Positions 1 through 6,672 of a DNA stretch of 9,956 nt are shown piece by piece (within the stretch, counting starts at the first letter, position 1; every line of letters begins with the position of its first letter). The translations under genes and the position numbers were made by a program. Source of the stretch: Acidobacteriota bacterium (GTDB lineage Bacteria > Acidobacteriota > Aminicenantia > UBA2199); NCBI GenBank assembly GCA_028749105.1, contig JAQUQF010000044.1:1-9956 (forward strand), read 5' to 3'. The notes beneath the pieces were generated by a model. The model was not told where the DNA came from, searched no databases, and was given only the letters and a program-made list of their open reading frames with translations.

Positions 1-585
1 CGCAAGCAGGCGCTGGCGGTAGCGGGCCAGCAGCTCTGCCGCCTGGTCGTGAAAGGGGACGATGCGCTCCTTCCTGCCCTTGCCCATGACGCGCACCAGC
101 CTCTCGGCGGGACGGATGTCGCCGGCACGCAGCCCGGTCAGCTCGGAGACCCGCAGGCCCGTGGCATACAGGAGCTCGAACAGGGCCTTGTTACGCAGCT
201 GCAGGAAGTTCTCCTCGGGCAATGCGTCCAGGAAGGTCAGCATCTCGTTCTCGGTCAGTATGCGCGGGATGCGCTTGTCCTGCTTGGGCGTGCGGATGCC
301 GTCAAAAGGGTTGTGCTCCAGGGTGCCGCTCTTTACCTGGAAACCGTAAAACGAACGCAGGGCGTAGATCTTTCGCGCCACCGTGGCCTTGTTGCGGCTG
401 CGCAGGGAAGTCTGGGCGATGTAATCGCGGATGCTGGCCTTGCCCGGCTCCAGGCGGTTCGCGGCGAGAAAGGCGAGGAACTGCCCGATGTCGATGGCAT
501 AGGCCTTGACGGTGTGGCCGGAGAATTTTTTGATGTCGCGCAGCCAGGCGACGTATTTCTTCAGATCGCGGCTTTCCTGGCCCAT
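1..585 (-). CDS. xerC: Tyrosine recombinase XerC/XerD family, 3' end cut by window edge
   Basis: The N-terminal 195 codons of a site-specific tyrosine recombinase are visible; about 100 more residues lie beyond the left edge. Residues 1-95 form the SAM-like core-binding domain (a helical segment around KKYVAWL, then SGHTVKAYAIDIGQFLAFL). From about residue 105 the catalytic domain begins. YATGLRVSELTGL carries the first catalytic arginine (R145) and GKGRKERIVPFH carries the beta-hairpin catalytic lysine (K169). The HxxR box, the second histidine and the nucleophilic tyrosine fall outside the window, so activity cannot be judged. The chosen ATG (585-583) lies inside the end of trmFO, a 25-base overlap. 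TTG 18 bases upstream and GTG at 648 are in-frame alternatives, but the Met start gives a family-typical N-terminus. In the conserved dprA-topA-trmFO-xerC order this gene is normally the housekeeping recombinase that resolves chromosome dimers at dif with FtsK. XerC versus XerD cannot be separated with certainty here. Confidence 0.88.
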   Translation of the reverse strand, partial: MGQESRDLKKYVAWLRDIKKFSGHTVKAYAIDIGQFLAFLAANRLEPGKASIRDYIAQTSLRSRNKATVARKIYALRSFYGFQVKSGTLEHNPFDGIRTPKQDKRIPRILTENEMLTFLDALPEENFLQLRNKALFELLYATGLRVSELTGLRAGDIRPAERLVRVMGKGRKERIVPFHDQAAELLARYRQRLLA

Positions 586-1877
586 TGCTCCAGCGCCTCG
601 CAAGCCCGCCCGGCCTTCATTTCCTTTTTTTTCTTCTTGTCGCGGCACGCGATTCCGCCATCGGGAAGCAGGCCGAAGGTGAACTTGCTGGGCCGGAAAT
701 CACGCCAGTCGGCCTGCGAAATATATGCCAGCAGCGAGCCGATGGCCGTGGCCTCCGGCAGTTCGGGGCGCTCCAGTCCCAGCGCATCCCTGGCGGCGAA
801 AAGACCGCAGAGCAGCCCCGAGGCGACCGACTCCACATACCCCTCCACGCCGGAGATCTGCCCGGCGAAATAGACGCGCTTATCCTTGCGTGACTGCGAG
901 AAGCGGTTGAGGATCAGCGGCGCGTTGACATAGGTGTTGCGGTGCATGCGGCCGAAGCGCTCGAACTCGGCGTTCTCCAGGCCGGGCAGGGTGCGGAATA
1001 TCCGCTTCTGCTCCCCATGCTTCAGGCGCGTCTGGAACCCGACCAGCTGGTAGAAATCTTTTTTCAGGTCGTCCTGGCGGAGCTGTACGACGGCATAGGG
1101 GCGCTGCCCCGAGCGGGGATCGACAAGTCCCACCGGCTTCAGCGGGCCGAAGGCCAGCGAATGCGGGCCGCTGCGGGCGATCTCCTCCAGCGGCAGGCAG
1201 GCGTCGAAAAAGATCCTTTTCTCGAATTCCTGGATCTCGGCGGTCTCGCCGCGCACGACTTCCCCGGCGAACATCTCGTACTGCTCCTTGTCGAGGGGAA
1301 TGTTCCAGAAATCGGCGCCGCCCTTCTCGTAGCGCGAGGCGGCGAACAGTTTGGAAAAATCAACGCTTTCAGCGCGGAGCAACGGGCAGGTGGCGTCGAA
1401 GAAAAAAAGGTTCTTGCGCAGGGTCAGGCCGGTCAGGGCGGCGGCGAAAACAGGGCTGGTCAGCGGCCCGCTGGCGATGAGCAGCGGCGAGTCGCCGGCG
1501 GGGATGTCACGGACCTCGCCCCGGATCACGCGCACCCCGGGCAGTGACGCCAGCCCGGCGCTGACATCCTCGGCCAGGCGCATGCGGTCGACCGACAGGC
1601 TGCTCCCGGCGGGCACCCGGGATTTTTCAGCCTGGCGCAGGATGAACGAATCAAGAAGGCGCAGCTCATGCTTCAGCAGCCCGGAAGCCGAAGTGATCTC
1701 CTCGGAGCCCAGCGAGTTGGAACAGACCATCTCGGCCAGGAAGCCGCTGCGATGGGCCTCGGTCATCACCTGCGGCCGCATCTCGTGCAGGTCGACGGCG
1801 ACGCCGCTTTTCGCGGCCTGGTAGGCGGCTTCCGCCCCGGCCAGCCCGCCACCGATGATCGTGATCTTCCTGATCAC
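561..1877 (-). CDS. trmFO: Methylenetetrahydrofolate-tRNA-(uracil-5-)-methyltransferase TrmFO
   Basis: A 438-residue FAD- and folate-dependent enzyme of the TrmFO/Gid family, which makes m5U54 in the T-loop of tRNA using 5,10-methylenetetrahydrofolate as carbon source. Length matches the family (about 430-440). The N-terminal dinucleotide-binding motif IIGGGLAGAEAA (residues 7-18) is followed by the family-typical LHEMRP. The two cysteines expected at the active site are present: C52 in MVCSNSLG and C227 in FFDACLPLEE. Further family segments are FDATCPLL, SRYEKGGADFWN, GLVDPRSG, YAVVQLR and YFAGQISGVEGYVESVASG. The start is GTG at 1877, fixed by the Rossmann motif beginning a few residues later and by the 4-base GTGA overlap with the topA stop; a longer open frame to 2096 is topA shadow. 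No separate ribosome binding site is evident, so translation probably depends on ribosomes arriving from topA. The C-terminal tail has five lysines at positions 413-417, encoded across an A8 run (625-632). Confidence 0.95.
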   Translation of the reverse strand: MIRKITIIGGGLAGAEAAYQAAKSGVAVDLHEMRPQVMTEAHRSGFLAEMVCSNSLGSEEITSASGLLKHELRLLDSFILRQAEKSRVPAGSSLSVDRMRLAEDVSAGLASLPGVRVIRGEVRDIPAGDSPLLIASGPLTSPVFAAALTGLTLRKNLFFFDATCPLLRAESVDFSKLFAASRYEKGGADFWNIPLDKEQYEMFAGEVVRGETAEIQEFEKRIFFDACLPLEEIARSGPHSLAFGPLKPVGLVDPRSGQRPYAVVQLRQDDLKKDFYQLVGFQTRLKHGEQKRIFRTLPGLENAEFERFGRMHRNTYVNAPLILNRFSQSRKDKRVYFAGQISGVEGYVESVASGLLCGLFAARDALGLERPELPEATAIGSLLAYISQADWRDFRPSKFTFGLLPDGGIACRDKKKKKEMKAGRACEALEQWARKAAI

Positions 1878-3967
1878 CCTTTTTGCACGTACTTGCAGTC
1901 GGGATAGCCGGAGCAGCCGGTGAAATAACGGCGGGTTTTGCGTGACAGCTTCTTGGCCAGGGGCTTGCCGCACTGCGGGCAGGGCCCCAGGTCCTCGGCG
2001 CTGTTCTCGATGTGCCGGCAGGCCGGATAGCCGGAGCAGCCGATGAAGTACTGCCTTGTCCTGGGGGAGTACCTCTTGACCAGCGGCTTGCCGCACTCCG
2101 GGCAGGCCTTTTCCATGATCTCGTCCTTGTTGATCTTCTCGTTGTTCAGCGTCACCCGTTCCGTGTATTTGCAGCGCGGATAATTGCAGCAGCCCACGAA
2201 CCAGCCCCGGGTCCGCAGCGAATACTTCTTGATCAGGTCACCGCCGCACTCCGGACACTTCCCCCCGGTCAGCATCTCCACTTTCTTGCCGTCCTTGACT
2301 TTTTCCAGGTCGACGGCCAGCTTTTTGTAGAAGCGGTCGATCCCGACCAGCCAGTCGAGCTGGCCCTCGGCGACAAGGTCGAGTTCCTTTTCCAGTTCGG
2401 CGGTGAAGTTGTAGTTCATGATGTCGCGGAAATTCTCTTCCAGATAGTCGACCACGCGGATGCCCAGGTCGGTGGGGACGAATTTCTTCTCCTCGCTGTA
2501 GACGTATTCCCGCTTGTTCAGCGTCTCGATGATCTTGGCATAGGTCGAGGGGCGGCCGATGCCCTTCTCCTCGAGGACCTTGACCAGCGTCGCCTCGCTG
2601 TAGCGGGCGGGGGGCTTGGTGAAGTTCTGCTTGTCGTCGACGCGCAGCGCTTGCAGGATCTCCTTTTCCTGGAGCGGCGCCAGGACCGTCTGCTCGCTGT
2701 CGCCCTTCAGTACGGCAAGGAAGCCCTGGAACTTCACGATCTCTCCCTTGCTGACGAACAGGTAGCGGCCGTTGCCGACGTTGAACTGAGTCTCCTCGAT
2801 GGCGGCATCGGCCATCTGCGAGGCGAAAAAGCGGTCCCAGATCAGCTGATAGACCCTGAACTGGCCCGGGTTCAGGTCGGCTTTGATCTCATCGGGGGCA
2901 TGGAAGGGGACGGTGGGGCGGATGCACTCATGGGCATCCTGGATCTTGGACTTGCGCTTGAAGACGTTGGGCACGGCCGGGCAGTACTCCTTGCCCAGCG
3001 TTGCCGTGATGTGCGCGCGGGCCTGGTCGCGGGCCTGGTCGGAAACGCGGAACGAATCGGTGCGCATGTAGGTGATCAGGCCGGTGGCTTCGCCGCCGCG
3101 GATGGTCAGCCCCTCGTACAACTGCTGGGCCAGCTGCATGGTCTTCTTCACCGGGAACTTGAAGCGGCGGAACGCCTCCTGCTGCAGGGTGGAGGTGATC
3201 AGTGGCGGCGGCGCCTTCCTTTTCTTCGACTTCTTCTGGACGCGATCGAGGACATAGTCGTTCTGCTTCAGGTCGGCCAGGATCGTTTCGCAGCGTTCCC
3301 GGTTCGGGATCTCGATCCCCTTGCCGTCGCACTTCTCCAGCTTGGCCGTGAAGGCTGGCTTGTGCGAGCCCAGCAGTTCGACGGCAACGGTCCAGAATTC
3401 CTCGGAAACAAAGGCGCGGATCTCCTTCTCCCTCTCGACGATCAATTTCAGGGCGATGGACTGCACGCGGCCGGCGGAGAGCGGCCCGCCGATCTTCCGC
3501 TGCAGCACCGGGCTGATCTTGTAGCCGGCCAGGCGGTCGAGCAGGCGGCGCAGTTGCTGGGAATCGACCTTGTGGGCATCGATGGCCAGCGGCCGCTGCA
3601 CCGCTTCCAGAATGGCGGGGCGGGTGATCTCGTTGAACAGCACGCGGAAGATCTTGCGGTTGTCCGCCTGGAGGATCTGCTGCAGGTGGAAGGCGATGGC
3701 CTCGCCCTCGCGGTCGGGATCGGAAGCCAGGAAAACCTGTTCGGCGCTGCGCGCCTGCTTGCGCAGATCCTTGATCAGGAGCGCTTTGCCGGGCAGGTCC
3801 TCGTAGAAGGGCTTGTAATTGTTCTTGAGGTCGATCCCCAGGACGGCGGCCGGCAGGTCGCGCACGTGTCCCATTGACGAACTGATCACGAAGCCGTCGC
3901 CGAGGTATTTGGAGATCGTATGCGACTTGGCGGGCGATTCGACGATGATCAAGGTCTTTTTAGCCAT
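1874..3967 (-). CDS. topA: DNA topoisomerase I (type IA), three C-terminal zinc fingers
   Basis: A 697-residue type IA topoisomerase, which relaxes negative supercoils through a transient 5'-phosphotyrosine break and re-joining. The Toprim domain opens with LIIVESPAKS (E10) and has the metal-binding acidic triad D83, D85 and E87 in ASDPDREGEAIAFHL. The catalytic tyrosine is Y300 in GLITYMRTDSFRVS. Other family blocks are SAGRVQSIAL (164-173), DAHECIRPT and EEKGIGRPSTYAKII. The C-terminus carries three Topo-C4 zinc fingers starting near residues 571, 622 and 663, each beginning C-x2-C and closing with a second cysteine pair; the third ends at the stop. ATG 3967 is preferred over an upstream in-frame start at 3994. 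AAGGA sits six bases before it, and the protein then begins MAKKTLIIVESPAKS as usual. The start overlaps the dprA stop by 8 bases (ATGGCTAA), so the two are probably coupled. The gene is complete. Confidence 0.97.
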   Translation of the reverse strand: MAKKTLIIVESPAKSHTISKYLGDGFVISSSMGHVRDLPAAVLGIDLKNNYKPFYEDLPGKALLIKDLRKQARSAEQVFLASDPDREGEAIAFHLQQILQADNRKIFRVLFNEITRPAILEAVQRPLAIDAHKVDSQQLRRLLDRLAGYKISPVLQRKIGGPLSAGRVQSIALKLIVEREKEIRAFVSEEFWTVAVELLGSHKPAFTAKLEKCDGKGIEIPNRERCETILADLKQNDYVLDRVQKKSKKRKAPPPLITSTLQQEAFRRFKFPVKKTMQLAQQLYEGLTIRGGEATGLITYMRTDSFRVSDQARDQARAHITATLGKEYCPAVPNVFKRKSKIQDAHECIRPTVPFHAPDEIKADLNPGQFRVYQLIWDRFFASQMADAAIEETQFNVGNGRYLFVSKGEIVKFQGFLAVLKGDSEQTVLAPLQEKEILQALRVDDKQNFTKPPARYSEATLVKVLEEKGIGRPSTYAKIIETLNKREYVYSEEKKFVPTDLGIRVVDYLEENFRDIMNYNFTAELEKELDLVAEGQLDWLVGIDRFYKKLAVDLEKVKDGKKVEMLTGGKCPECGGDLIKKYSLRTRGWFVGCCNYPRCKYTERVTLNNEKINKDEIMEKACPECGKPLVKRYSPRTRQYFIGCSGYPACRHIENSAEDLGPCPQCGKPLAKKLSRKTRRYFTGCSGYPDCKYVQKG
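1901..2042 (-). repeat. Near-identical 19-base repeats inside topA zinc-finger coding sequence
   Basis: Two copies of the same stretch (1901-1919 and 2024-2042) share 18 of 19 bases in the same orientation. They encode the GCSGYP part of the second and third zinc fingers of topoisomerase I. The first finger (about 2165-2260) has a diverged version (GCCNYP). This is an internal tandem duplication of a protein module, not a mobile or regulatory repeat. The high identity suggests recent duplication or gene conversion between fingers, or simply codon preference. Confidence 0.7.
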
Positions 3968-5048
3968 AATGTATCCTTCGGTAACCGCCCGCATCCTCGG
4001 CGACCAGGTTCTTCAAAACCAGCCCCATCAGCAGCGATATGGTCTCGGCGGTCGACAATTCGAGCTTTTCAACCAGGAAATCGATCCCTTTTACCTCATT
4101 TTCCCCGCACAAGTCAAGTATCCTCTTCTCATTGAACGAGAGCGACGCCGCTTCGCGCACGTACGCCGGGGCTTCCAGGCCGAACTCCTCGAGCAGGTCG
4201 GCGGCGCAGATGACCGGCTTGGCGCCCTGCTGCAACAGGCGATTCGTCCCCTGGCTCAGGGATGAATCGATGTTGCCGGGGATGGCCAGGACTTCGCGGT
4301 TCTGCTCAAGGGCCAGCCGGGCCGTGATCAGGGAGCCGCTGCGCAGGGCGGCCTCCACGACCAGCACCGCCCGGGATATGCCGGAGATGATGCGGTTGCG
4401 CACGGGGAACAGGAAGGGCCTGGGGGTCACGTTCAGCGGAAACTCGCTGATGATCCCCCCGTGCTCGATGATCTTGCCGATCAGGGCGGCATTGCCCGGC
4501 GGATTCAGGTGCAGCAGGCCGCCGGCGTTGACGCCGATGGTTCCCCCTTTCTCGCGCAATGCCAGGCGATGGGCCATGGAGTCGATGCCGAAAGCCATCC
4601 CCGAGACGATGACCAGCCCCGCCCGGACGCACTCCGGCAGGACGCGGTTGAGGGCCGCCTGGCCGTAGGCGCTGCCGCGCCGCGACCCGACCACGGCCAG
4701 CTTGCTCTTTTTCAGAAGTTCCCGGTCACCGATGAAATAGATGAGGTCGGGCGGGTCGTATATCTGCGACAGCCCCGGAGGGAAGTCTTCATCGTCGTTG
4801 AAGATGATCGCGATGCGGTTCTTGTCCAGCAGGGCGGCTTCCTTTTCGGCGGCCGCCCAGTTCCGCTCGCGAACGGCCCTGACCTCCTCGGGGAAAAGCC
4901 CGGTCAACTCGAGTTCGCGGGGCTCCAGGCGGAAAAAATCCGCGATCTTGACGTGGTTGCGAAACACATGCTGACGGGCCTTGGGATTCTTGAACGTCAG
5001 CAGGTGAAACGAGATCCTTTTTAGCTGCTCCTCATTGAAGTCAGCCAT
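3960..5048 (-). CDS. dprA: DNA processing protein DprA (Smf)
   Basis: A 362-residue DprA/Smf protein. In the family DprA binds incoming single-stranded DNA and loads RecA onto it during natural transformation, but it is also widespread in bacteria not known to be competent. An N-terminal helical, SAM-like region (about 1-75) precedes the Rossmann-like core with AVVGSRRGSAYG (118-129), IVSGMAFGIDSMAH (147-160), FPVRNRIISGIS (214-225), RSGSLITARLALE (236-248) and IPGNIDSSLSQGTNRLLQQG (256-275). A winged-helix-like domain occupies about 300-358. The usually well-kept VLGCGLDxxYPxxN stretch is instead VNAGGLLHLNPPGN (173-186). The ATG at 5048 overlaps the HU-like gene's stop by 8 bases (ATGGCTGA), with GAGG just upstream. 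Its stop overlaps the topA start in the same way. Whether the cell is transformable cannot be told from this window; a role in recombination is the safer inference. Confidence 0.93.
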   Translation of the reverse strand: MADFNEEQLKRISFHLLTFKNPKARQHVFRNHVKIADFFRLEPRELELTGLFPEEVRAVRERNWAAAEKEAALLDKNRIAIIFNDDEDFPPGLSQIYDPPDLIYFIGDRELLKKSKLAVVGSRRGSAYGQAALNRVLPECVRAGLVIVSGMAFGIDSMAHRLALREKGGTIGVNAGGLLHLNPPGNAALIGKIIEHGGIISEFPLNVTPRPFLFPVRNRIISGISRAVLVVEAALRSGSLITARLALEQNREVLAIPGNIDSSLSQGTNRLLQQGAKPVICAADLLEEFGLEAPAYVREAASLSFNEKRILDLCGENEVKGIDFLVEKLELSTAETISLLMGLVLKNLVAEDAGGYRRIHYG

Positions 5049-5322
5049 TGCCCTCGAATTTTTTCTTCAGGTTCTCGGCGGGGATGAACTTGACGATCTT
5101 CGTGGGCGGGATGATCATGGGCTCGCGGTTGATGGGATTGATCACCCGCTTTTTGTTCTTTTTCTTGATGATCAGTGTTCCGAATTTTGAAAGCACAAGC
5201 TTGCGTCCTTTTCCGAGATTATCCAGGGCGACCTCGATGAAAAGGTCGATGAAATTGTAGGCCTCATATTTTTTTATGGAGATCCTCTTGGCGATGTCCT
5301 CAGCCAGGTATTTTTTGTTCAT
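5041..5322 (-). CDS. HU/IHF-family DNA-binding protein, divergent
   Basis: A 93-residue basic protein of the bacterial HU/IHF fold. It has N-terminal helices (LAEDIAKRISIKKYEAYNFIDLFIEVALDNL), the beta-arm entry GRKLVLSKFGTL (39-50), a lysine-rich arm (KKKNKKRV) and the arm-tip INPINREPM (61-69), whose P63 matches the DNA-intercalating proline. The common G-R-N-P-x-T-G-E tip is changed here to VINPINREP, so the protein is divergent and cannot be assigned to HU versus an IHF subunit. HU-like proteins bend and compact DNA as dimers. The start at 5322 is supported by AGGAGG five bases upstream (5333-5328); an in-frame upstream extension to 5373 would run through that site and the promoter. It is the first gene of the minus-strand operon and its stop overlaps the dprA start, so a small nucleoid protein is co-expressed with recombination and topology genes. 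Confidence 0.88.
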   Translation of the reverse strand: MNKKYLAEDIAKRISIKKYEAYNFIDLFIEVALDNLGKGRKLVLSKFGTLIIKKKNKKRVINPINREPMIIPPTKIVKFIPAENLKKKFEGNG

Positions 5323-5327
5323 GTCAT

Positions 5328-5333
5328 CCTCCT
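5328..5333 (-). promoter_or_regulatory. Ribosome binding site deciding the HU-like gene start
   Basis: AGGAGG lies five bases before ATG 5322 on the minus strand. It is the strongest Shine-Dalgarno match in the left block and fixes the HU start, whereas the downstream genes have weak sites and overlap their predecessors. Confidence 0.8.
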
Positions 5334-5346
5334 GCTGATCAAAACA

Positions 5347-5373
5347 AGTATCACACGAAAAATGAAAAGTCAA
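5347..5373 (-). promoter_or_regulatory. Candidate sigma70-type promoter of the HU-dprA-topA-trmFO-xerC operon
   Basis: On the minus strand TTGACT (5373-5368) is followed after 15 bases by GATACT (5352-5347), preceded by TGT as in an extended -10. Transcription would start near 5340, about 18 bases before the HU start and just upstream of its AGGAGG site. The -35 is 5/6 consensus. The spacer is short and the -10 is only 4/6. CATAAT around 5381-5376 is an alternative -10 without a good -35. Confidence 0.5.
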
Positions 5374-5443
5374 GCATTATGGAGCATCTTAATCGTTTTT
5401 TTTTCGGAGGGCCGCTGAAGACAAAAACGGATTTCCCGGACAA

Positions 5444-5471
5444 TTGACTTTTCGCCGGCGGATGGTACTAT
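5444..5471 (+). promoter_or_regulatory. Candidate promoter for the DUF362 ferredoxin gene (upstream)
   Basis: TTGACT (5444-5449), a 16-base spacer and TACTAT (5466-5471) resemble a sigma70 promoter. It would give a leader of about 100 bases before the ATG at 5579. The -35 and its next four bases (TTGACTTTTC) are identical to the -35 region of the divergent minus-strand promoter. Confidence 0.45.
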
Positions 5472-5531
5472 TCTGGCGGCAAGGATCGGGTCAAGAAGCC
5501 GGCTCAAACGGGAAGCATTGCAAAGATGACC

Positions 5532-5537
5532 TATAAT
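5532..5537 (+). promoter_or_regulatory. Second candidate -10 box for the DUF362 ferredoxin gene
   Basis: A perfect TATAAT lies 41 bases before the start codon and would give a leader of about 35 bases. No convincing -35 hexamer sits 16-18 bases upstream, so it is either an activator-dependent promoter or chance. Confidence 0.3.
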
Positions 5538-5578
5538 ACAGAGTTTTTTAACGTTTCTTCCTTGAAGGGGCAATCACC

Positions 5579-6646
5579 ATGAAAGAAAAAGTGCTTTTCA
5601 TCCCGGTGGCCGACAACGAGGACGACGAAAAGGTCTGCCGCAAGCTCGAGGCGGCCCTCACCGCCAACAACCTCCTTTCGTTCATCCAGGCAAAGGACCT
5701 GGTGGCCTTCAAAACCCACTTCGGCGAAGAAAAATCGCAGGGGTTCGTGAGGCCGCTGCACTTCAAAATGATGGGCACACTGGTCAGGCAGCGCCAGGCC
5801 CTTCCCTTCCTGACCGAGACGTCAACCCTCTACAGCGGCATGCGCCACCAGGCGGTCAGCCATATCGAGCTGGCCCACCGCCACGGTTTCGGCTTCGAGA
5901 ACACGGGGCTGCCCCTGATCATGGCCGACGGTCTGACCGGCGACGAAGAGCTGGACGTGCCGATTCCGGGAAAGATCTACAAAAAGGTCAGGATCGCCGC
6001 GCTGATCGTCAAAGTCCAGGCCCTGGTCGTGGTTTCCCACTTTACCGGCCACCTGGGTTCGGGATTCGGCGCCGCGTTGAAGAACATGGGCATGGGCTGC
6101 GCCAGCCGCCGCGGCAAGCTGGAGCAGCACTCGACCGCCACCCCGTCGGTGAAAAAAAAGAATTGCACCGGCTGCGGCGCCTGCGCGCAATGGTGCCCGG
6201 CGCAGGCCATCACCTTGGCCGACGGAACGGCCCGGATCGACAAAACAGCCTGCATCGGCTGCGCCGAGTGCCTCACCGTCTGCCGCTTCGACGCCATCGG
6301 CTACAACTGGTCGGCCACCTACGAGCAGCTGCAGCGCAAGCTCGTCGAGCACGCCTGGGGGGTGGCCGCTGCCAAGAAAGACAAGGCCCTGTACATCAAT
6401 TTTCTCACCCGCATCAGCAAGGACTGCGATTGCATGGGCGGCTACCGCAAGATCGTCCCGGACATCGGGGTGCTCATCGCCCGCGACCCCGTGGCCCTGG
6501 ATGCCGCTTCGCTCGACCTGGTGGAGGAGCGAGCCGGGAAGCCCCTGACCGCCCTGGCCTACGACATCCCCCACCGCGTCCAGATCGATTACGCCCGCGA
6601 GATCGGCTTCGGCCGCCCGGACTACAGCCTGGAAAAAATCACGTGA
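5579..6646 (+). CDS. DUF362 domain protein with two [4Fe-4S] ferredoxin motifs
   Basis: A 355-residue protein of the DUF362 type, a widespread iron-sulfur family without an established reaction. The DUF362 core is split around a ferredoxin insert. Residues about 35-185 carry FKTHFGE (44-50) and the segment VVVSHFTGHLGSGFGAALKNMGMGCASRRGK (150-180). Two [4Fe-4S] motifs follow: C196-x2-C199-x2-C202-x3-C206-P and C225-x2-C228-x2-C231-x3-C235. The C-terminal part has the family-typical DCDCMGG (C283, C285) and VPDIGVLIARDPVALDAASLDLV. No signal peptide or membrane segment is visible, so it is probably cytoplasmic. An electron-transfer or redox role is inferred from the clusters; the substrate is unknown. 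GAAGGGG eight bases before the ATG serves as ribosome binding site. The gene stands alone between its own candidate promoters and the separately promoted STAS gene, so the neighbours do not reveal a pathway. An A8G run at 6152-6160 codes for three lysines just before the first cluster. Confidence 0.88.
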   Translation: MKEKVLFIPVADNEDDEKVCRKLEAALTANNLLSFIQAKDLVAFKTHFGEEKSQGFVRPLHFKMMGTLVRQRQALPFLTETSTLYSGMRHQAVSHIELAHRHGFGFENTGLPLIMADGLTGDEELDVPIPGKIYKKVRIAALIVKVQALVVVSHFTGHLGSGFGAALKNMGMGCASRRGKLEQHSTATPSVKKKNCTGCGACAQWCPAQAITLADGTARIDKTACIGCAECLTVCRFDAIGYNWSATYEQLQRKLVEHAWGVAAAKKDKALYINFLTRISKDCDCMGGYRKIVPDIGVLIARDPVALDAASLDLVEERAGKPLTALAYDIPHRVQIDYAREIGFGRPDYSLEKIT

Positions 6647-6672
6647 CTTCTTTCGGCGGCGGCGTGAAAAAG

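Larger units (their letters stand above)
5323..5578. promoter_or_regulatory. Divergent intergenic region between the two gene blocks
   Basis: This 256-base stretch is AT-richer than its surroundings and holds the promoters of both blocks. It contains a T9 run (5396-5404) without a preceding hairpin, and the inverted 10-base pair GAAAAGTCAA (5364-5373) / TTGACTTTTC (5444-5453). Short open frames here (for example 5370-5573 minus) have no recognisable product. No tRNA or small RNA could be recognised. Confidence 0.7.

Noticed and set aside
1..585. Possible integrase of a mobile element
   Set aside because: The recombinase sits in the conserved dprA-topA-trmFO-xerC order with an overlapping start and no phage or transposon genes nearby, so a housekeeping Xer role fits better.
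942..1547. Plus-strand frame opposite trmFO, and similar frames at 49-873 and 8974-9702
   Set aside because: All lie on the reverse of recognised genes and show no domain of their own.
1878..2096. Upstream extension of trmFO to an ATG at 2096
   Set aside because: The added residues are an out-of-frame reading of the topA zinc fingers and precede the FAD-binding motif that normally begins the protein; the GTG at 1877 fits the family.
2012..3877. Long plus-strand open frame (621 codons) opposite topA
   Set aside because: It is antisense to a topoisomerase with all catalytic motifs. The product is a low-complexity leucine-, aspartate-, glycine- and alanine-rich sequence with no recognisable domain, typical of the shadow of GC-rich codon usage.
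5370..5573. Minus-strand 67-codon frame in the divergent promoter region
   Set aside because: It covers both promoters, has no recognisable domain, and would conflict with initiation of both blocks.
6152..6160. A8G run with the A AAA AAG heptamer in phase inside the DUF362 gene
   Set aside because: A -1 shift would enter an arginine-rich shadow frame ending at 6705 and destroy both iron-sulfur clusters. There is no sensible product, so it is more likely a plain lysine run. It also shows that such heptamers can arise by chance here.
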